The translations under genes were made by a program, and so were the position numbers. Below are positions 1-14,100 of a stretch of 64,000 bases of DNA, in pieces (within the stretch, counting starts at the first letter, position 1; every line of letters starts with the position of its first letter). The notes under the pieces are model-generated. The model was not told where the DNA came from, did not search any database, and saw only the letters and a program-made list of their open reading frames with translations. The stretch comes from Aldrovandia affinis (lineage: Eukaryota > Chordata > Actinopteri > Notacanthiformes > Halosauridae), in the NCBI GenBank assembly GCA_029706075.1, contig JAINUG010000085.1, forward strand, positions 1,513,392-1,577,391. The letters are read 5' to 3'.

Positions 1-1452
1 GTTTCGGACAGATCCCTTCATGAAAATCCTATTAGATGTGGAAGAAGACTAAAATAAGATTTCTGTGGTGTTGCAATTGTTTCCATGTGTGGTCAGTTTA
101 CCTCCTACCAGTTCTGTGTATGAAATAAGATCACTCTTTTGCATCTGGGATTTTGTGACCATTAACAAACAGCAAGTATCCAAAGAGCTCAATTGTACAG
201 CTGTGGTTGGATCCGTCTCTTCCCTAGTTGAAATGCTCCTGTTATTTCCCTGATATACAGCATATACGTATAGTGTTAAGCATCTTTGTGAATTATTGTC
301 GAACTTTGAATGAGCTCGTGTATTTAAATTTGTTGGTCGTAGTAAGGCATTGGCAACTAAACGAAAGGGCGGGTGGTAAACTGGAATGTTTCAAAGTACT
401 TTGTCTCAAGAGAGGTTTAAAATACATTTTTATTTAATTCCAGTGTCTGTTTCTGAGATTAGCACTAGAATGTATTAGCCTGTGAATAAACATACGCCAG
501 AAGTAGTTTCAATAGATAAAGTGAGTATTACAAACCTTTGTCTTATTCCCCTTTGTTTACAGAAAATAAAACATAAGGTTAATGTGTACAGTACATGTTT
601 TATTATAATTCATGTATAGTTTGTTTTAATGTGTGTGTGTGTGTGTCATTATAATGATATAGTGCAAGCCGTACAATTACATATAAAAATAAATAAATGT
701 GTCTGTCAGGTTTGGTCCTTTGGTGTTTTAGTGCTCTTACGATCAAGGTTTATAAACCTCCTTGGATGTGCATATACAACCTTCTGTTTTTGGAAGATAA
801 GCTTTGTAATGCTGAATTAACGATGAAGATGAACTATTAATAAAATCACAATGTTGCATCACCGTTGTCATTTGTAATGAACTGTGCGTGCGTGCGTGGC
901 TGAAGCACTTCAGGAATCAAACATGATTTTCACATTCATAAACATAAACTTAAACACTGTGAAATGACAGTAACGTGCCAGATCCAGTCTTGTGTTGACC
1001 ACATGCTAACGAGGAACACATGATGAACATATTGCAAAATCGTTTGCTTCGAAACCAGAGTCTGGTCTTCAGTTTGATTCTCAGTCTATTTGCACGCATA
1101 CTCAAAAATCACATTGTTTCAAGTATGGCTCGATTATTTTGATGTCCAAACATCAATAAACATTCAGCGTATTAGCCCTTCATTATATTGGCAGCTTATC
1201 TACTTTTCTACTCCGCAATATTTGGTACCATTGCAAGGAATTCTGTGGGACCTGGAGATGAAATCGACACTAATGTCAAACTCTTTATGAAGAAAGGGAC
1301 TCGACGTTACTGTGAAAGCCATCAGAATCGGCTTCTTTATTGTACATGAATGCGATGTCATCTCAGTTTAGCGTCTGTGGTCCGTTTGAGTTTACATCCA
1401 TGACTTCTGTCCCTCAGAGCATAACTGGGTTTCTCTGGCCTGGTCTCCGCAG
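1..1452 (+). other. fmn1: fmn1 intron (upstream of first exon in window)
   Basis: AT-rich sequence with a short GT run at 630-648 and no recognisable exon. The final bases form a pyrimidine-rich acceptor ending at 1452. An earlier fmn1 exon hidden here cannot be excluded, but none of the short frames resembles formin. Confidence 0.6.
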
Positions 1453-2153
1453 GCAGACTTCGAGCTGCAGATCTTCCAGGTGCGGGGGGAGCATGCCGTC
1501 ACAGTGTCCAAGCTGGAGGAGGTCGTCGAGAAGATGCAGAGAGACCAGGCCTACAACAACGTGTGCCACGAGCGCGGCGAGGCCCTTCAGGAGGCGTGCG
1601 TGTCCACGGAGGACGACCTGCCGCCCAAGACCTACCGCAACGTGTGCATCCAGACGGACCGGGAGACCTTCATCAAGACGCCCGAGGGCGAGGGTGGCAG
1701 GGCCGCCCAGAGCCCCAACCAGACTGTGCCTAAGAGGCTCGACCTCGAGTCCATCAACCTGAGCCTTGCGGGCAAGGCTGATGATGGCTCGAGACTGGCC
1801 CCGCCTCCTCCTCCTCCTCCCCCTCCGCCCCCTCCACCCCCGTTACCTGGCGCCAGGGGGGCCCCTCCCCCACCTCCACCTCCACCTCCGCCCCCACCTC
1901 TGCCCGGGGCTGGCGCCCCTCCCCCTTCCCCACCCCTACCCGGGGCTGGTCCCCCTCCTCCACCTCCTCTGCCGGGGGCAGGCCCCCCTCCTCCTCCACC
2001 CATGCCGGGGTGCGGGCCTCCTCCACCTCCGCCCCCTCCAGGAGGCCTGGCCTTCAGCCACAGGGTGGAGAAAGCCCCGCGGAAGCCGGCTGTGGAGCCG
2101 GCGTGTCCCATGAAGCCCCTGTACTGGACGAGGATACAGATCCAGGACAACAA
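1453..2153 (+). CDS. fmn1: fmn1 exon: linker, FH1 and start of FH2
   Basis: The acceptor is tggtctccgcag and the donor is gtacgta. The exon begins [20 protein letters not shown], a short coiled-coil-like segment. It then carries a linker and, from base 1798 to about 2045, six proline tracts separated by LPGAG/MPGCG-type spacers. It ends in [18 protein letters not shown], the start of the FH2 lasso. It is far more GC-rich than the flanking introns. The exon ends in phase 2. Whether the start at 1453 is on a codon boundary is inferred from the open frame. Confidence 0.93.
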
Positions 2154-5100
2154 GTACGTATTCCCGTTTTATGGCAGCCTCACGGGAAGATTCGGAAGCA
2201 GCGCAGAGAGAATCTCCTCGTAAAGTCAAGGGCTTTGTAGCCTTGCTTACCTCTCCGCGAGACACCTGTATTATCGCCCGGGCTGAAAAGCCTTGATGAA
2301 ATGCACCGTATCCGCAGTTAAATTGACAGCGCTATATACAGCTGGAGCAGTCTGAGTGCCAATCTGTGTGTTGTGTGAAAGCTTTATTGCCCTGTATTTC
2401 TATAGGGGGATTAGCAGAGGAAGTTGAGTCCTGGTTCACACTCTGTCCACCAGGCTGATGGTGGAGGATTGAGTGGGCGACAGGAGTTTCATGTTATATA
2501 TAAATTTTACAGTTGAAGTTCAAGTCGACAGGCATGAAATTGGTCAAACACTTCGCTGCGAGTGGATAAATTCTTAGTTCCATGTTAAAGCCATTCAGGG
2601 GAAGAACTTCTGTGGCGAATTATGGGGAATACCCTATGTTTTAAACAATGCCAGGCCGACACTCTCATGTATATTTTATGGCCTTGTCAAACCGTACGCA
2701 TTCGGGTTGTGTATAAAGGACTTAAGTGGTGGCTTTACAAGGGAGCTCTAAGTGAGAAAGGGATCCTTAATAAATGGTTATGAGGGATCTGAATTACATT
2801 TTGGCTTAATTCAATTACAGGTTCCTGTGGATATTCAGTGTATTTAGAGGTCTAATGAGGTTCACCTGTTGACGTTCTCCATGTGTTACACCACATGCCA
2901 TACGGTTATTTAGATACGTTTCTTTAGAAGCAATTTCAAATGAAAAGAAGGTTCATAGGGCCATAATGCAGTTCTTTAAACCCTCCTGGCTTTAAGACAT
3001 ATTTTCTATCATGGGTGTGAGTTGCCAATTGCAAATTGGTCTGATTGGACTTGCTTGACATTAATAAGACAAGCTGGCAACATGGCTGATTTCTGTGGTA
3101 TTCAGTCCGTGGCCAGTAAGCCAACCTTTCGCTCTGTTTGTCTGGTTCACCACATCTCTGCGGTTGTAAAAGGCTGCTGGGGAAGGCACCTTAGACTTCC
3201 TACTCAAAACAATGTCTCCTGCCAAAATTTGACTTAATAACGGCAGCTCACTGGTTTTACATGAGATTATGAGACTCAAAGTATTTGGCATTTGGATTGG
3301 ATACACAGTCGTGTAGACTACCTGAGTCGCGTGAAAGCACGTATAAACACCAGGATTCAAGAGAGATGAAAAGAAATTGAGAATTTGGAGAATCATGGAG
3401 AATGCATTGAAACTTTCCAGAACTTCTAAATGTGTTACTAGTTTTGACGAGTCACCTTGTGTGATGAATGGCATCACTTAGGTTTCAGTTAGTGATTATT
3501 ATGATTTAATCCAAAGCATGGCCATGATATTGAAAGATTGTGTATGGATTTGTCGAGATATAGTTTACATTGAATGTCTTCAAACTTGACACTTGGAGTA
3601 GGAATATACACACCCATCATGCACTGCATTCTCACAGTGTTGCTGTAACGTTGAATTGGAATTGAGTTTAAGGGGCCACTCTGGTCAAAATGAATTATTT
3701 TATATTTTGTATTAAATGTATTAAACATAATCACAATGACTGGGACAATGTTTCCAAATCGCATTTTAGCCCAGATAAACCCCCATCCAGAATCCTGATG
3801 ACATACCTGGAACTAAGGCATCTCATCTCTGAATCCAGGGGAATCTGATCCCTTTAAGACACAAGACACTTTGGCATTTTCTGGCATACAGAAACAGCTC
3901 AGAGCTGCTGTACTTCCAGTCACGTCGTTACAAGTGGGAAGGGAGGGTTGCATCTGAACTAATTGCCCATTGGAAATATCATTCTCAGTTATAAGGGTAA
4001 TGTTTCATACATATTATACGATATATGAAATTATATATTCACTAGAGGACCTTGTTAAAAAAAATCTGTGTGAAAATGTAATATGTCTGGTGGATGACTG
4101 TATATTTCAGGAATATTGTCACAGAGGTGAAATCTTTTTTTTAAGAATAAAACTGCAAGTTCACATGAGGACAAGGAACATGCCCCCATCCCCCCATTCC
4201 CTGAGGACACATGAACAACCCCCGATGAACTCTCTCAGTGAACTACCCATGTCTGTGCTAACTGACTGATATTCAGTCTGATTAACATCAAGCCTTATTG
4301 CAGTCCGCTTTCATTAGCAGCCATTGTAGGAGTTGTATCACTTATCGTAGCCTGCAGTCACCGTGTTGGCTTGACTGTCTTTTTTCTTTTTTTAATTTGA
4401 AGAGGAATGGAAAATCAAGGTAGGGATTTGAGCCTGACCTCCGCGAGACTCCCGTTCAGACCATCCGACTCCATTTGTTTGTTTCCGATGTTGCTCAGCG
4501 ACAGAAGAAACCAAATACTTCACATCTCAGCAGCTCAGTTCCAATGGGCTTTCTGCTGACATGGGCTGGGACTTGAAATGCCGTTGGCACTAGAAATTTA
4601 AGATTGAATCTCAAAGTTATAAATTTTACTTAAAAAAACAGACCAATCCAGGTCTGTATAGTCTGAGTGTGAATCTGAACTTGAGGAAATGTCAACCGAA
4701 CTCAAAAATAGAAATAAATATTGGACTCCCTGAGTACACATTACATAAACCGCAACAAGCTTGTTTATGTCAGCCTTTGGCTTGTGCTGCCATTTCAACA
4801 AGGTCAGATTGCTTTTATAAGGCATTGTCTCCCTCATCAATAAGTCACTTTTCAAGGGAAGTTAAGTTTCATTTCCTGCACATTTGTATCTTGCACATCT
4901 AGTACAGGAGCCATGACTGTCATGACTGTGTTTGTCTCTTCCTCACCAGTAATAACACACTCTGGGGCTCTCTTGAGGAGCCGGATATTGTCAACACAAA
5001 GGAGTTTGAGGACCTCTTCTCCAAGGCAACCCTGCAGCCGAAGAAAAAACCCCTGTCAGACACCTACGAGAAGAAGGCCAAGGCCAAGAAGGTAACTTCT

Positions 5101-8100
5101 TTAGTTCTAGTTGCATTATCAGACCGCACTCTGTCCGACGTTTTACCCATACTGCTCTGCAGGAGATAGGAGCACATTGCCTGCACTTGTGGTTGTGGGC
5201 AAGTTTTGTTTATAATAAACCGAAGTTATTGTAGGTTACTGCAAATCAACTTCTTCAAAATGGCTGCCGAATTGTGCGGTTTGATGCTCGCCTGCCCCTC
5301 GGATGAGCGGTTCACCACATTGCTGTGAAACGGCTGTGATTCCGAGGAGCTCGCTTAAACAGGGTAAACATGGCGGCAGAGTGGCAATGTCGCCGACAGG
5401 AGTGAACCCAGAAAGCTCCTCCTTCGGTACGCTACACTGAGCTGCCACCTGTGTCCGGGACTCCTCCAGGTGAGAGTGAGAGTGGCGCCGCTCTCATCTC
5501 TGTTGACAGTCTTCACTGCAGACAGAGGAGCGCTCCTCTTGTGCCACCAGAGGGCGTGTGAGGCACGTGCTGGCTCGCACGGGGAGAGTCCCTCCCGACG
5601 GAAAGGGCTTCACCACACCTTCGCTCACCGAGTCCGCCCATTTCCACAAAAGTCACCTCGAGGAGGCTCGACATGCCTGTTAATGTTGAATACAGTTATT
5701 TAACTCTGTTTGACCACTGGCCATTCACTTGAGAGGAATTAGTGGCAAAGAGCCATGGATTTGAATGGCAAATAAAATTGCATTGCCTTCTTTAAATTTT
5801 TAATTCAGAGACCTTTAAATCGTGAAAGCACAACACTAAGCTTCTGTCTCAGCGCAGTGCTTTTAGAGAGATTTTAAACTGAACCCAAGTGACTGATCAA
5901 CGGCCCAGTTGGGTTTTCACCTAAGAACACCTAGGTTGTGTCCAGTTGGCACAATGTTGGGCGACATTGCAGCACTGGGCCACCGTCACTGGTGTGTGCA
6001 TGTCAGAGCAGCATGGACATTACAGGATGTCAATAAACTTGAGTGTAGTGAAATGGCTTTTGTGTTCTTTGCACCTTACGTTTATTCACAATTAAAATTT
6101 GTATCTGTTCTGGGTTTTTTCTTTTACTCCTTTGGATAGGCAGTAATATGATTCGTTTTTAATATTTACATTACATTACATTACAGGCATTTAGCAGACG
6201 CTCTTATCCAGAGCGACTTACACAGTTTAACATTTATTTACATACAATCCATTTATACAGCTGGATATTTACTGAAGCAATCCAGGTTAAGTACCTTGCA
6301 CAATGGCAGTGCCCCACCTGGGATCGAACCAGCAACGTATGCGTTACAACAAGCCCAGTTCCTTAACCGTTATGCTAACACTGCCGAGTGATATTTTATA
6401 TCACTCCTTTGAGAGTGATTTGTGTTTTTAGAAGGTTTTTTTCTAAATGTTCTTTCATATGTGGGCTCTGCCATCTCTTTAAAGCATTGGCATACCCACA
6501 GAGTTATGTTTCTGCTTTGTTAAGTTTTATGAAACTGGTATTATTTTCACCGAACTGTATCCATGAACCTGATTGGTGGTTGTGGCCAATAGGAAGGCAG
6601 GTGATACTGTGTCATATTTCCACATTACCCACATTCAAACCTGGGAGTACTTAGGCCTGCTTTGCTTTCCTGCAGTGCCCTGCTGAGTGCACCAGTTTAG
6701 AGGCGCGTTAGCGTGAATGCCAGCCTTAAATGGAATTAAAACAAGAATGTACAAAGTGTGCCAGCTCTCTCTCTGGAGGCGAATCATTCTCCCCTTTCAC
6801 ACTTCCCTAAACCGTCGAAATTCTGCCTTTTGTTTTCCGTTGTTCACTCGGGTCGGCCAGGGTATCAGGGAGCAACGAGTTCTGCACCTCAAGTATACCA
6901 CGGCTGGTCACGGTCCAGATTTATAAGACTTGCTTATCAGTTACTTGCATATCGGCTCTCAAAACTGAGACTAAACTTGCTCCTTTTGGATGAATGTATT
7001 TCTGAAAAAATGTGTACACGTGAAAAAGACACATGCTGTTTGATAGCCGTCATTGAGTTTGTGACTAGTCCTGTCCCTGCCTCGCGCGATACCTCAAGAT
7101 CCAGGTACAGTGTGCGTTGAGGTCTTCTCAGACTTCAGAGAACACACCGTCTCTGCATGCTTTGGAAAGCACATGAGCTACAGACTGGAGGGAAAACCTC
7201 AAACTTAACCAAGTGTCCTGTGGGGAATTCAGTTGAACCTCAACCGCAAGCAAACGGTTTCTCCGGAGCCGTAGACAAGCCGGAGCATCTGAAAAAGATC
7301 CCAAACAGAGGAGTCGCATCTCTGTTGCGAGTGTCGTAAAAACGTCAAAACGTGAAGCGTTAAATGAGAATACTGCATGTGGCTGCTTTGTGAGACTAAA
7401 GGGGCCTTCAGTCTAACCCCTAAAAATGTCAGGGAAATATGTTATAAAAAGTCTAATACCGGCTTAAATACATGAATTCAGGTTTATGGTTGGGGGCTAG
7501 ATTGAATGCCCCCATAAGTCCTCTCTCTTTTCTATGGCTGGTCCTAGGCTGTGTCTGGTATGTTGGTCTGAAATGTGGATTACAGATGAGCCTTATGATA
7601 CACCGGCCCTCTTCTTACTTATAAAACCGAGGGAATGTATGTCTCCCTTTGGAAGCGCATATCTTTATGGGGAATGATCCGTCACGTCCGTTAGGCTCTC
7701 GTTATAGCGCGATGAAGCGCAGCGTGGCTGTCATTTGTCAGTGCCGTCGCTGCTGGTATCGCCTGGCGTGCAAGTGGTTAAAAAGAATCAGCTGTCCCCC
7801 GTCAATCCGTAAGTGCGCCTCTCTGGATCAATGGGACTGGGCTCCAGGTCTGTGCGTCAATCTCTGGAGCAGACCTACAGCCCCGCATCCAGTCTGGTCA
7901 CTCCGAACAAGTCCATAAAAACTGCCACCCCGACATCTGATCCGACCCAGGTAGCCACACACATCCATACCGCCAGTCCTCTGCAGTCCTCAAACTGCAG
8001 AACAAGCCAAAACGCAGATTTTACCCTCCGTTTGTAATTCTCGGCCAGGTTGAGCCACGGCGTGCGTGTGTCACGTACACGAATGTATCTATTAATCTAT

Positions 8101-11100
8101 TATCGTTACTCTTTTCCCCTAATAGGGATTATACTGGGAATGATTAAAAGACAGTAAAAAAAGGAAAATGGTGCTGTCTTTTAAGTAATGGTGCATTACT
8201 ACCGGAATCACTGCCCAGGTCAGACCTTAGAGATGTATGTTCTTGTGGTTAACCAGAGAAATGTTACCCATTAAAATGGAATGGGATACTGTACATTAGT
8301 CTGTGTTAGCAATGGGGACCATGTGTGTGTTTTACCAGGGAAGGTCCTCTCCTTCCATTGGTGGGAGCTCACTAATGAAAGTGAAATGGAGTGTTACATT
8401 AGTTTTCCCACCAGCTGAAGTAGTTGACGTGTGGAGTATTTCTCAATGTTGCTGCTGCCCCCTACTTTCTCATTGCTTCACAGCGAGAGACACTATTCGG
8501 CACACTTTGTTGTTTTCTTTGGCACTGTTGGACAGCGTGAAACATGATCTGTTTGGTAGCTGCAACAGAAAACAGCAGGCTATTGTTTTGTGTTTCTTTG
8601 GGCTCTCTAGGGCTGTTTATGCATATTCATATATAGCTGTGGAGGAAATGGTGACATAATCATGACATTACACGAATAAGCTGTAACCACATTGGGATTA
8701 GTGTATAGTATCAGTGTTTGTGTAGGATGCCGCTGTTGCCTTACCTGGTACCTGGGTGAGTAATAAGTGCTCATTGTAGCAGCTTTAGGAATCCCACTGA
8801 CAGAGGAGTGGGTGTCAAACCTCTCTGCTGGTCCAAGGGTTATGTCAGAGAGCTGGGACTGGGCCGGAACTAACAGCTCTGGCCTGACGTTCACAGGGGG
8901 CGGCGGGGGGGAGACGTTCCCGTAAACGTGAAACAAGCGGGGGAATTTGGCTTCCCCCCCTGGCAGACATGGCGCTTTTGTAAAGGTCAGCTAAACAAAA
9001 GCCACTTGTTTACATTTTTGTCTTTTTCCCTGAAGTTTGTCCTGAGAGGTATGAGCTGCTCTGGGTTTTGGCTCCAGCGTTATGAAATGATAGCGCCTTG
9101 ACTGGTACAGGAAGGGGGAAAGGTGTTTGTCTGCCAGGCATCTTCAGCACTATTTGCTTCCCCCGCACCCCCCCAACGACCAGCCAGACCCAGACTGGGC
9201 CTAGAGAGACAAAGGGTCAATCGAGAGAGGCGTCTTGCCTTACTTGGCAATATCTGCCCCCAGAACATCTGACAAGCCAATAGTCCCCCCATCAATACTG
9301 GTCCGGCTCCTTTGACTCAATCAATCACAGCGCGGCCTCGCGCAGCGAGTACGCGAAGAAGCACAGCGCAATTACGCTCGCCACACAGGCCCGTGTCATC
9401 ATTAAGCAAAGTGGCTCTCCGTGATGTGGGGCGACCGCACGGCCCCACATAGCTCACATACTTTCTGGAAAAGAAGAAGTGTTCCCAGATCGTGAGCGAT
9501 TCCCTGCCTCCAGCGGCCGGTCCTCCGGGACGTGTAAGGGAAGAGGTGGAATGCGTGTGCATTATGGAAATGAGCACTTCTCTCACGTCAATCTGGAGGC
9601 GCACAAAGGTCCGCCGTCGCTCCGCTACCTAGCCAAGCCCGAAAACGGGGTAGCCGGTAATTTGTATCATGTGTCCAGTCCGAATCAAAAGCCCCTGTTT
9701 ACTCTGGAGCCCTCGCTCCGCCAGTGATTATCATATCAAAGCCACGGGGATGACATGGAAGGGAACGGCGTTTCTGTCATCTCTAACTGCGAGCCGGACC
9801 GGGGGTAATTGCAGGCATGTGGCTTTACTCAGGGTCAAGCAGGAATGGGCGGCGCTGGGATGATGGGGCGTTTGAAGTGGAGGGGATGCGCGTGTCGATG
9901 CATTTTCCACGTGGATAATGCTGCGGGAACGGGGCATTCTGGGAGGGAAATCAGACAGCCATCAGGACTGTTTCCTGCTACAACTGTGCGCAACTTTCAC
10001 TGAGGGAGACTTCCGATCTTTGTCTCTGATCTAGACCAATAATTACGACGGGGTAAACAGTACACAACTATCTAATTCTCCTAGGTGAGTCCAGTTCAGT
10101 TCAAATTCAGCCCTTATACTTAATAGAGTATTACTCTTTTAAAAGGTGACTGCAAAATGTTTAGGGTTATATCAACTGTACCGGTTTATATGTGTCTAAT
10201 AGGGAAACAAATTCTAGTACAGCTAATTGATTTCACACTGAATATTTTTCTGTGCACATGATTGAATTAAGAGCTCCTTTTAGTTCTTCTGTTAATGAGT
10301 TGGTATGTGGTGCATATTTGTGTGTGTGTTTGTGTAGTCCAAATACATAACATTTTTGGTGTGTGTGTAGTTTGTGGTAATTGGGGTACTGTATGTACAG
10401 GTCTTATTTTTGATTGGCAGGAATGTCTGAATCAGTTTTCATTAAGCTTACAGTATGCCTCTTTTATAAATGTTCCACTGTTGAGTGTGTGTTTAGCTGG
10501 AAACTGGGGGAAACATGGTACCTCTCTCACTCAGTGTGGAACAGAGCTTTGTATTCAGGGAAATGAGCTCACGTGTCGAGGGTATGTGGCCTGCATCGAG
10601 TCCTGCAGACCAAACAGACCTTTCTCTCTACATCAGCCAGTGCTGGACACCTTTAAATGTGGACTCCGTAGACCTATTGAAACAATTAAGAGTTTGGTTG
10701 AAGCCGCGGTGCTTCTGCGGGTATATGACCCAGGTTGCCTGCCCTTGCGGTTAAGTAGCACGGCTGATGTGGTACATGTTCACATGTGTTTCTGTATCTG
10801 AGTGTAAGTAGACCTGATGTTGAGTTGGCAGCCCTGTGCCTGTTGCGCTCTGGGTGTTTCTCAGCATGTCTATGATTGAGCACCTCCAAAAAGGACAATG
10901 AACAGGACAGTGGCTAGGGTTAAGGTTAGGGTTAGGGTTAGGGGTAACAGTGTTGAGAGAGTCACCCCGATCTGAACAACGAGTTCTACCGCAATTCAAA
11001 CCAGCGTGTTCTCATGCCTACTTCCCTGCATTTTCAAAATGTTTTCAATTTCTCCTGGAACATGTACAGTCCTGTGATTTTCATGTGTGCTTTCTGCCGT

Positions 11101-14100
11101 GTATCCTGGAGAGTGAAATTGACTTCTCTGATTGGTTGGCAACATACATATTGTCCACTGGAGGGCGCTGTTATATCTTTTGTCCGAAAAACACCAACCA
11201 GACATGTGTCAAAACATAAAAGGGGGTTGACAGCATCAGCATCTGTTATAAAAAGTTGCCAGTGTAAGTGGCTTTGAAAATCTCAATTAGTTCAGGCTAC
11301 TGGAAGTTTCTAAATGGCTGGCCATTGAATTACCTGGTCGTCATAGTTGCCCTTGGTGCCCATGGAAACAGTCGCTGGGAAGGATTGCTGGAAAAGGTTA
11401 AAGTGGCCTTTACAGAGAAGTTAATTAAAGGTGTTAGGGAAAGACTCACACTTTCACAGTTCCCCTCTCATGTCTCTGTAGTGGGAGATCACCAGTGATA
11501 TTAATAATGGCTGTTGGAGCAGCATGCATTCTTACCTTCTGTAATGCAATACTCACTTCTAAGGCTTCTCTGCTAGGTTCCCACTGGATGCCTCGGTAGC
11601 GAAATCCCAGTAATCACAGCCACTGCTACCTAATGAAGAAGGCTGAAACATTAACTTTTAAAGCATGGCTTTACCTTGCCAAAAACTGTTTCTAGCTTTA
11701 TGGGTAATTCAGTCATAAGTAATTGTGACCATGTGTAGGCACAAATAAAAACCCTGTGAATTTATAGTTTGTTATAAAACCCAAGCCTGCTCTTCCAGAT
11801 TGAAAAGATGTCCTTTTATGGTTTCATTTTTTCCTTTAACGTTCCCGCCGCTTAATATTTTTGACTATATCACACGCGCGCGTTTTGTGGAGCTTTCCTT
11901 TGTGTTTCGCCTTTTCTTTTTTTCTCTCCCTTCATTCAAAACGCTCCCCTCTCCCGCTTTGCTCCGGCTGGCGTCATTTGATAGGGCCTGCGTTGCAAGC
12001 TTTTCCACTCTCGGTCGTTCCCTCTCAGTCACTAAGGTTCACGCCACGCGGGGTCATAAGGATTATGACAGTCTATGGATTTGCCCTGGGCCGGGGTCAC
12101 TTCGTAGGTCTCCGAGAGATGTTCAAATTACACTCTGCCGGAGCCTGCGTTTTCCCCCTTCAGAAGGCAATATTCTGCTGAGTGAATGGGGCTGGCAGGA
12201 GTGTGGACAGGTTTTCAGGAATGGCAGAGGTGTTCCTTTTGTATTACCAATTAGAACAAAGCTGTATTTGTGTTGTGTTGCCGTTCCTTCTTATCTGTGT
12301 ATTTGAGCGATGCTCTTATCCAGAGAACCTTACATCGCCTTGGCAAGATATATAGTGCATAACCACAGGCAGTAAAAACAATGACATAGTAGAATAGAAC
12401 AGAATCACTATAGAATAGCAAGTAACACGTTGGTACTGGAACAACGTGCGGAAAAAAAGTTTCCAAATATAACCATGGAAACCTGTTACAGGTAGTACAT
12501 AAGAACGATCATTAAAATGACTACCTTATATCGTAGCGTAGCCATACGCTTAACAATGAAACACTTCAGGAAAAATCAACCATGCAGGCCAGTGTTTCTG
12601 TGGGAGGGGGTTTTATCATTGAACGCAAAATATTAAAACGTTGTCCTCTTTTTCAGCTTATCAAATTATTGGATGGAAAGCGTTCTCAAGCAGTGGGGAT
12701 CCTGATTTCCAGTCTGCACCTGGAGATGAAGGACATTCAGCAAGGTGAGAGGAAAATTCACTGTTAATCCATAGCGCTAGTCAACTCGTAGACAGCATTT
12801 GTCACCCCCCCCCCCGAAAGTACAGAAGAGCAGGTATATTTGGTTTGTTATAAACAGAATATATTTACTGAAACACAGCCTAGAAGCAATATTTTCTCCC
12901 TTGAAAGCATGATGTAAATACAATATGAAATTGTAGACGTGGAGATAGATTTAATAGATTTAACGTTGGAGTACATTATCTTTTTCAAAGCTATATTGGC
13001 TTGACTTAAAAGAACAGCGCGCAGTTAGTTTTTTGGATTAACTCAGACCGTCTTTGAAATCCTCCTGGTTTCCGTGCTAGCGAGCAGTTTCCCAGGCAAA
13101 TGTGCTGGCTCTTTAACATGCAAGCGAGCTTGAATGAAGCCCCAGCAGCCGTCATGCATTCCCTTCGCTTGGCTCGTCTATGGCAGGCACCAAGCAAACA
13201 CAAATGGGCTATTCCTCCTTCAGTCTGAAGAAAAGCACAACCCCTCTATTTCCCAGGGGCTAAAAGATATATTTGATTTGTGACCACTCCCATGAAGGGG
13301 GCAAATTCTATTTGCGAAAAATGTCAAACCAAAAGTATTGCTTGAAATTATATTCATTCAATTCAATTCAGTTTCATTTTATTTGCATAGCGCTTTTGAC
13401 AGAGCACTGAAAATATGAAAACATGTAAATACTTGACCCAGAAAGCCAGTTGCAGAGACATGCATTAAGCTGTATGTCTTTTATAGTCTCATTGTATTTC
13501 TGGGTCTTGTTTACGTATGCAGTGGCGTTGCAGCCACTGTGGAGGCAGCGCCCGTGTGCAGGAACCAAACAGGAGGAGACGTCGGGACAGCGCTGGCGTT
13601 CTGAGGAGAGCGCCGGGCAGTCTGAGCGTGCGGCGGATCTGTTTATTGTTGCCAGTGACGGTTTCCACCGCCTAATGGGAGCGACACCCCACTAATGATC
13701 TGGGTGTATATAAATCCCCCCGTCGCAGCCGGCAGACACCGTACCGCCACATGAAACGGCCGACGCGAGCCGAACAACACATTGGGCCAAGCTGCGCTTT
13801 TTGGTTTTAATTTTTTTCCTCCGCTTCCTTCGGTTGGTGCCGAGGTAGAGAACCCCCCAATAAAAGAGCACAGCTCTCTCCCAGCATGTGTCGACTTCCT
13901 TCTGCCTTAATGGGAGGTGTAGGTGAAATGGACAATCTGAATCTGACAATGCTAGAGGGCCGCTTAATAAGCACTTCTAAAGGCCCCGGCCCCTTGCTCG
14001 CCAGCCCTTTGTTGGCAAATTAAAAGGACATGGGACATGTAATGTAATTACGGCCTCTCGGGACCTGGAGGTGAGGGGAGGGCTCTGGTTACTCTCCGCT

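Larger units (their letters stand above)
5092..12656 (+). other. fmn1: fmn1 intron, 7.6 kb
   Basis: Holds a UnaSINE-like copy (6169-6385), a CpG-richer patch with ATGGCGGC-type motifs (5240-5470), a GC-richer stretch at about 9300-9960, an interstitial telomeric tract (10915-10946) and an L2-tail fragment near 12303-12345. The rest shows nothing recognised. Confidence 0.75.

Noticed and set aside
1632-2153. 173-codon antisense frame, glycine-rich
   Set aside because: It is the mirror image of the FH1 proline codons (CCN read as NGG); the sense exon explains it fully.
1754-2265. Other overlapping frames across the FH1 exon (Glu/Val-, Leu/Pro- and Arg-rich)
   Set aside because: Products of GC-rich low-complexity codons in shifted frames; no domain and no splice logic.
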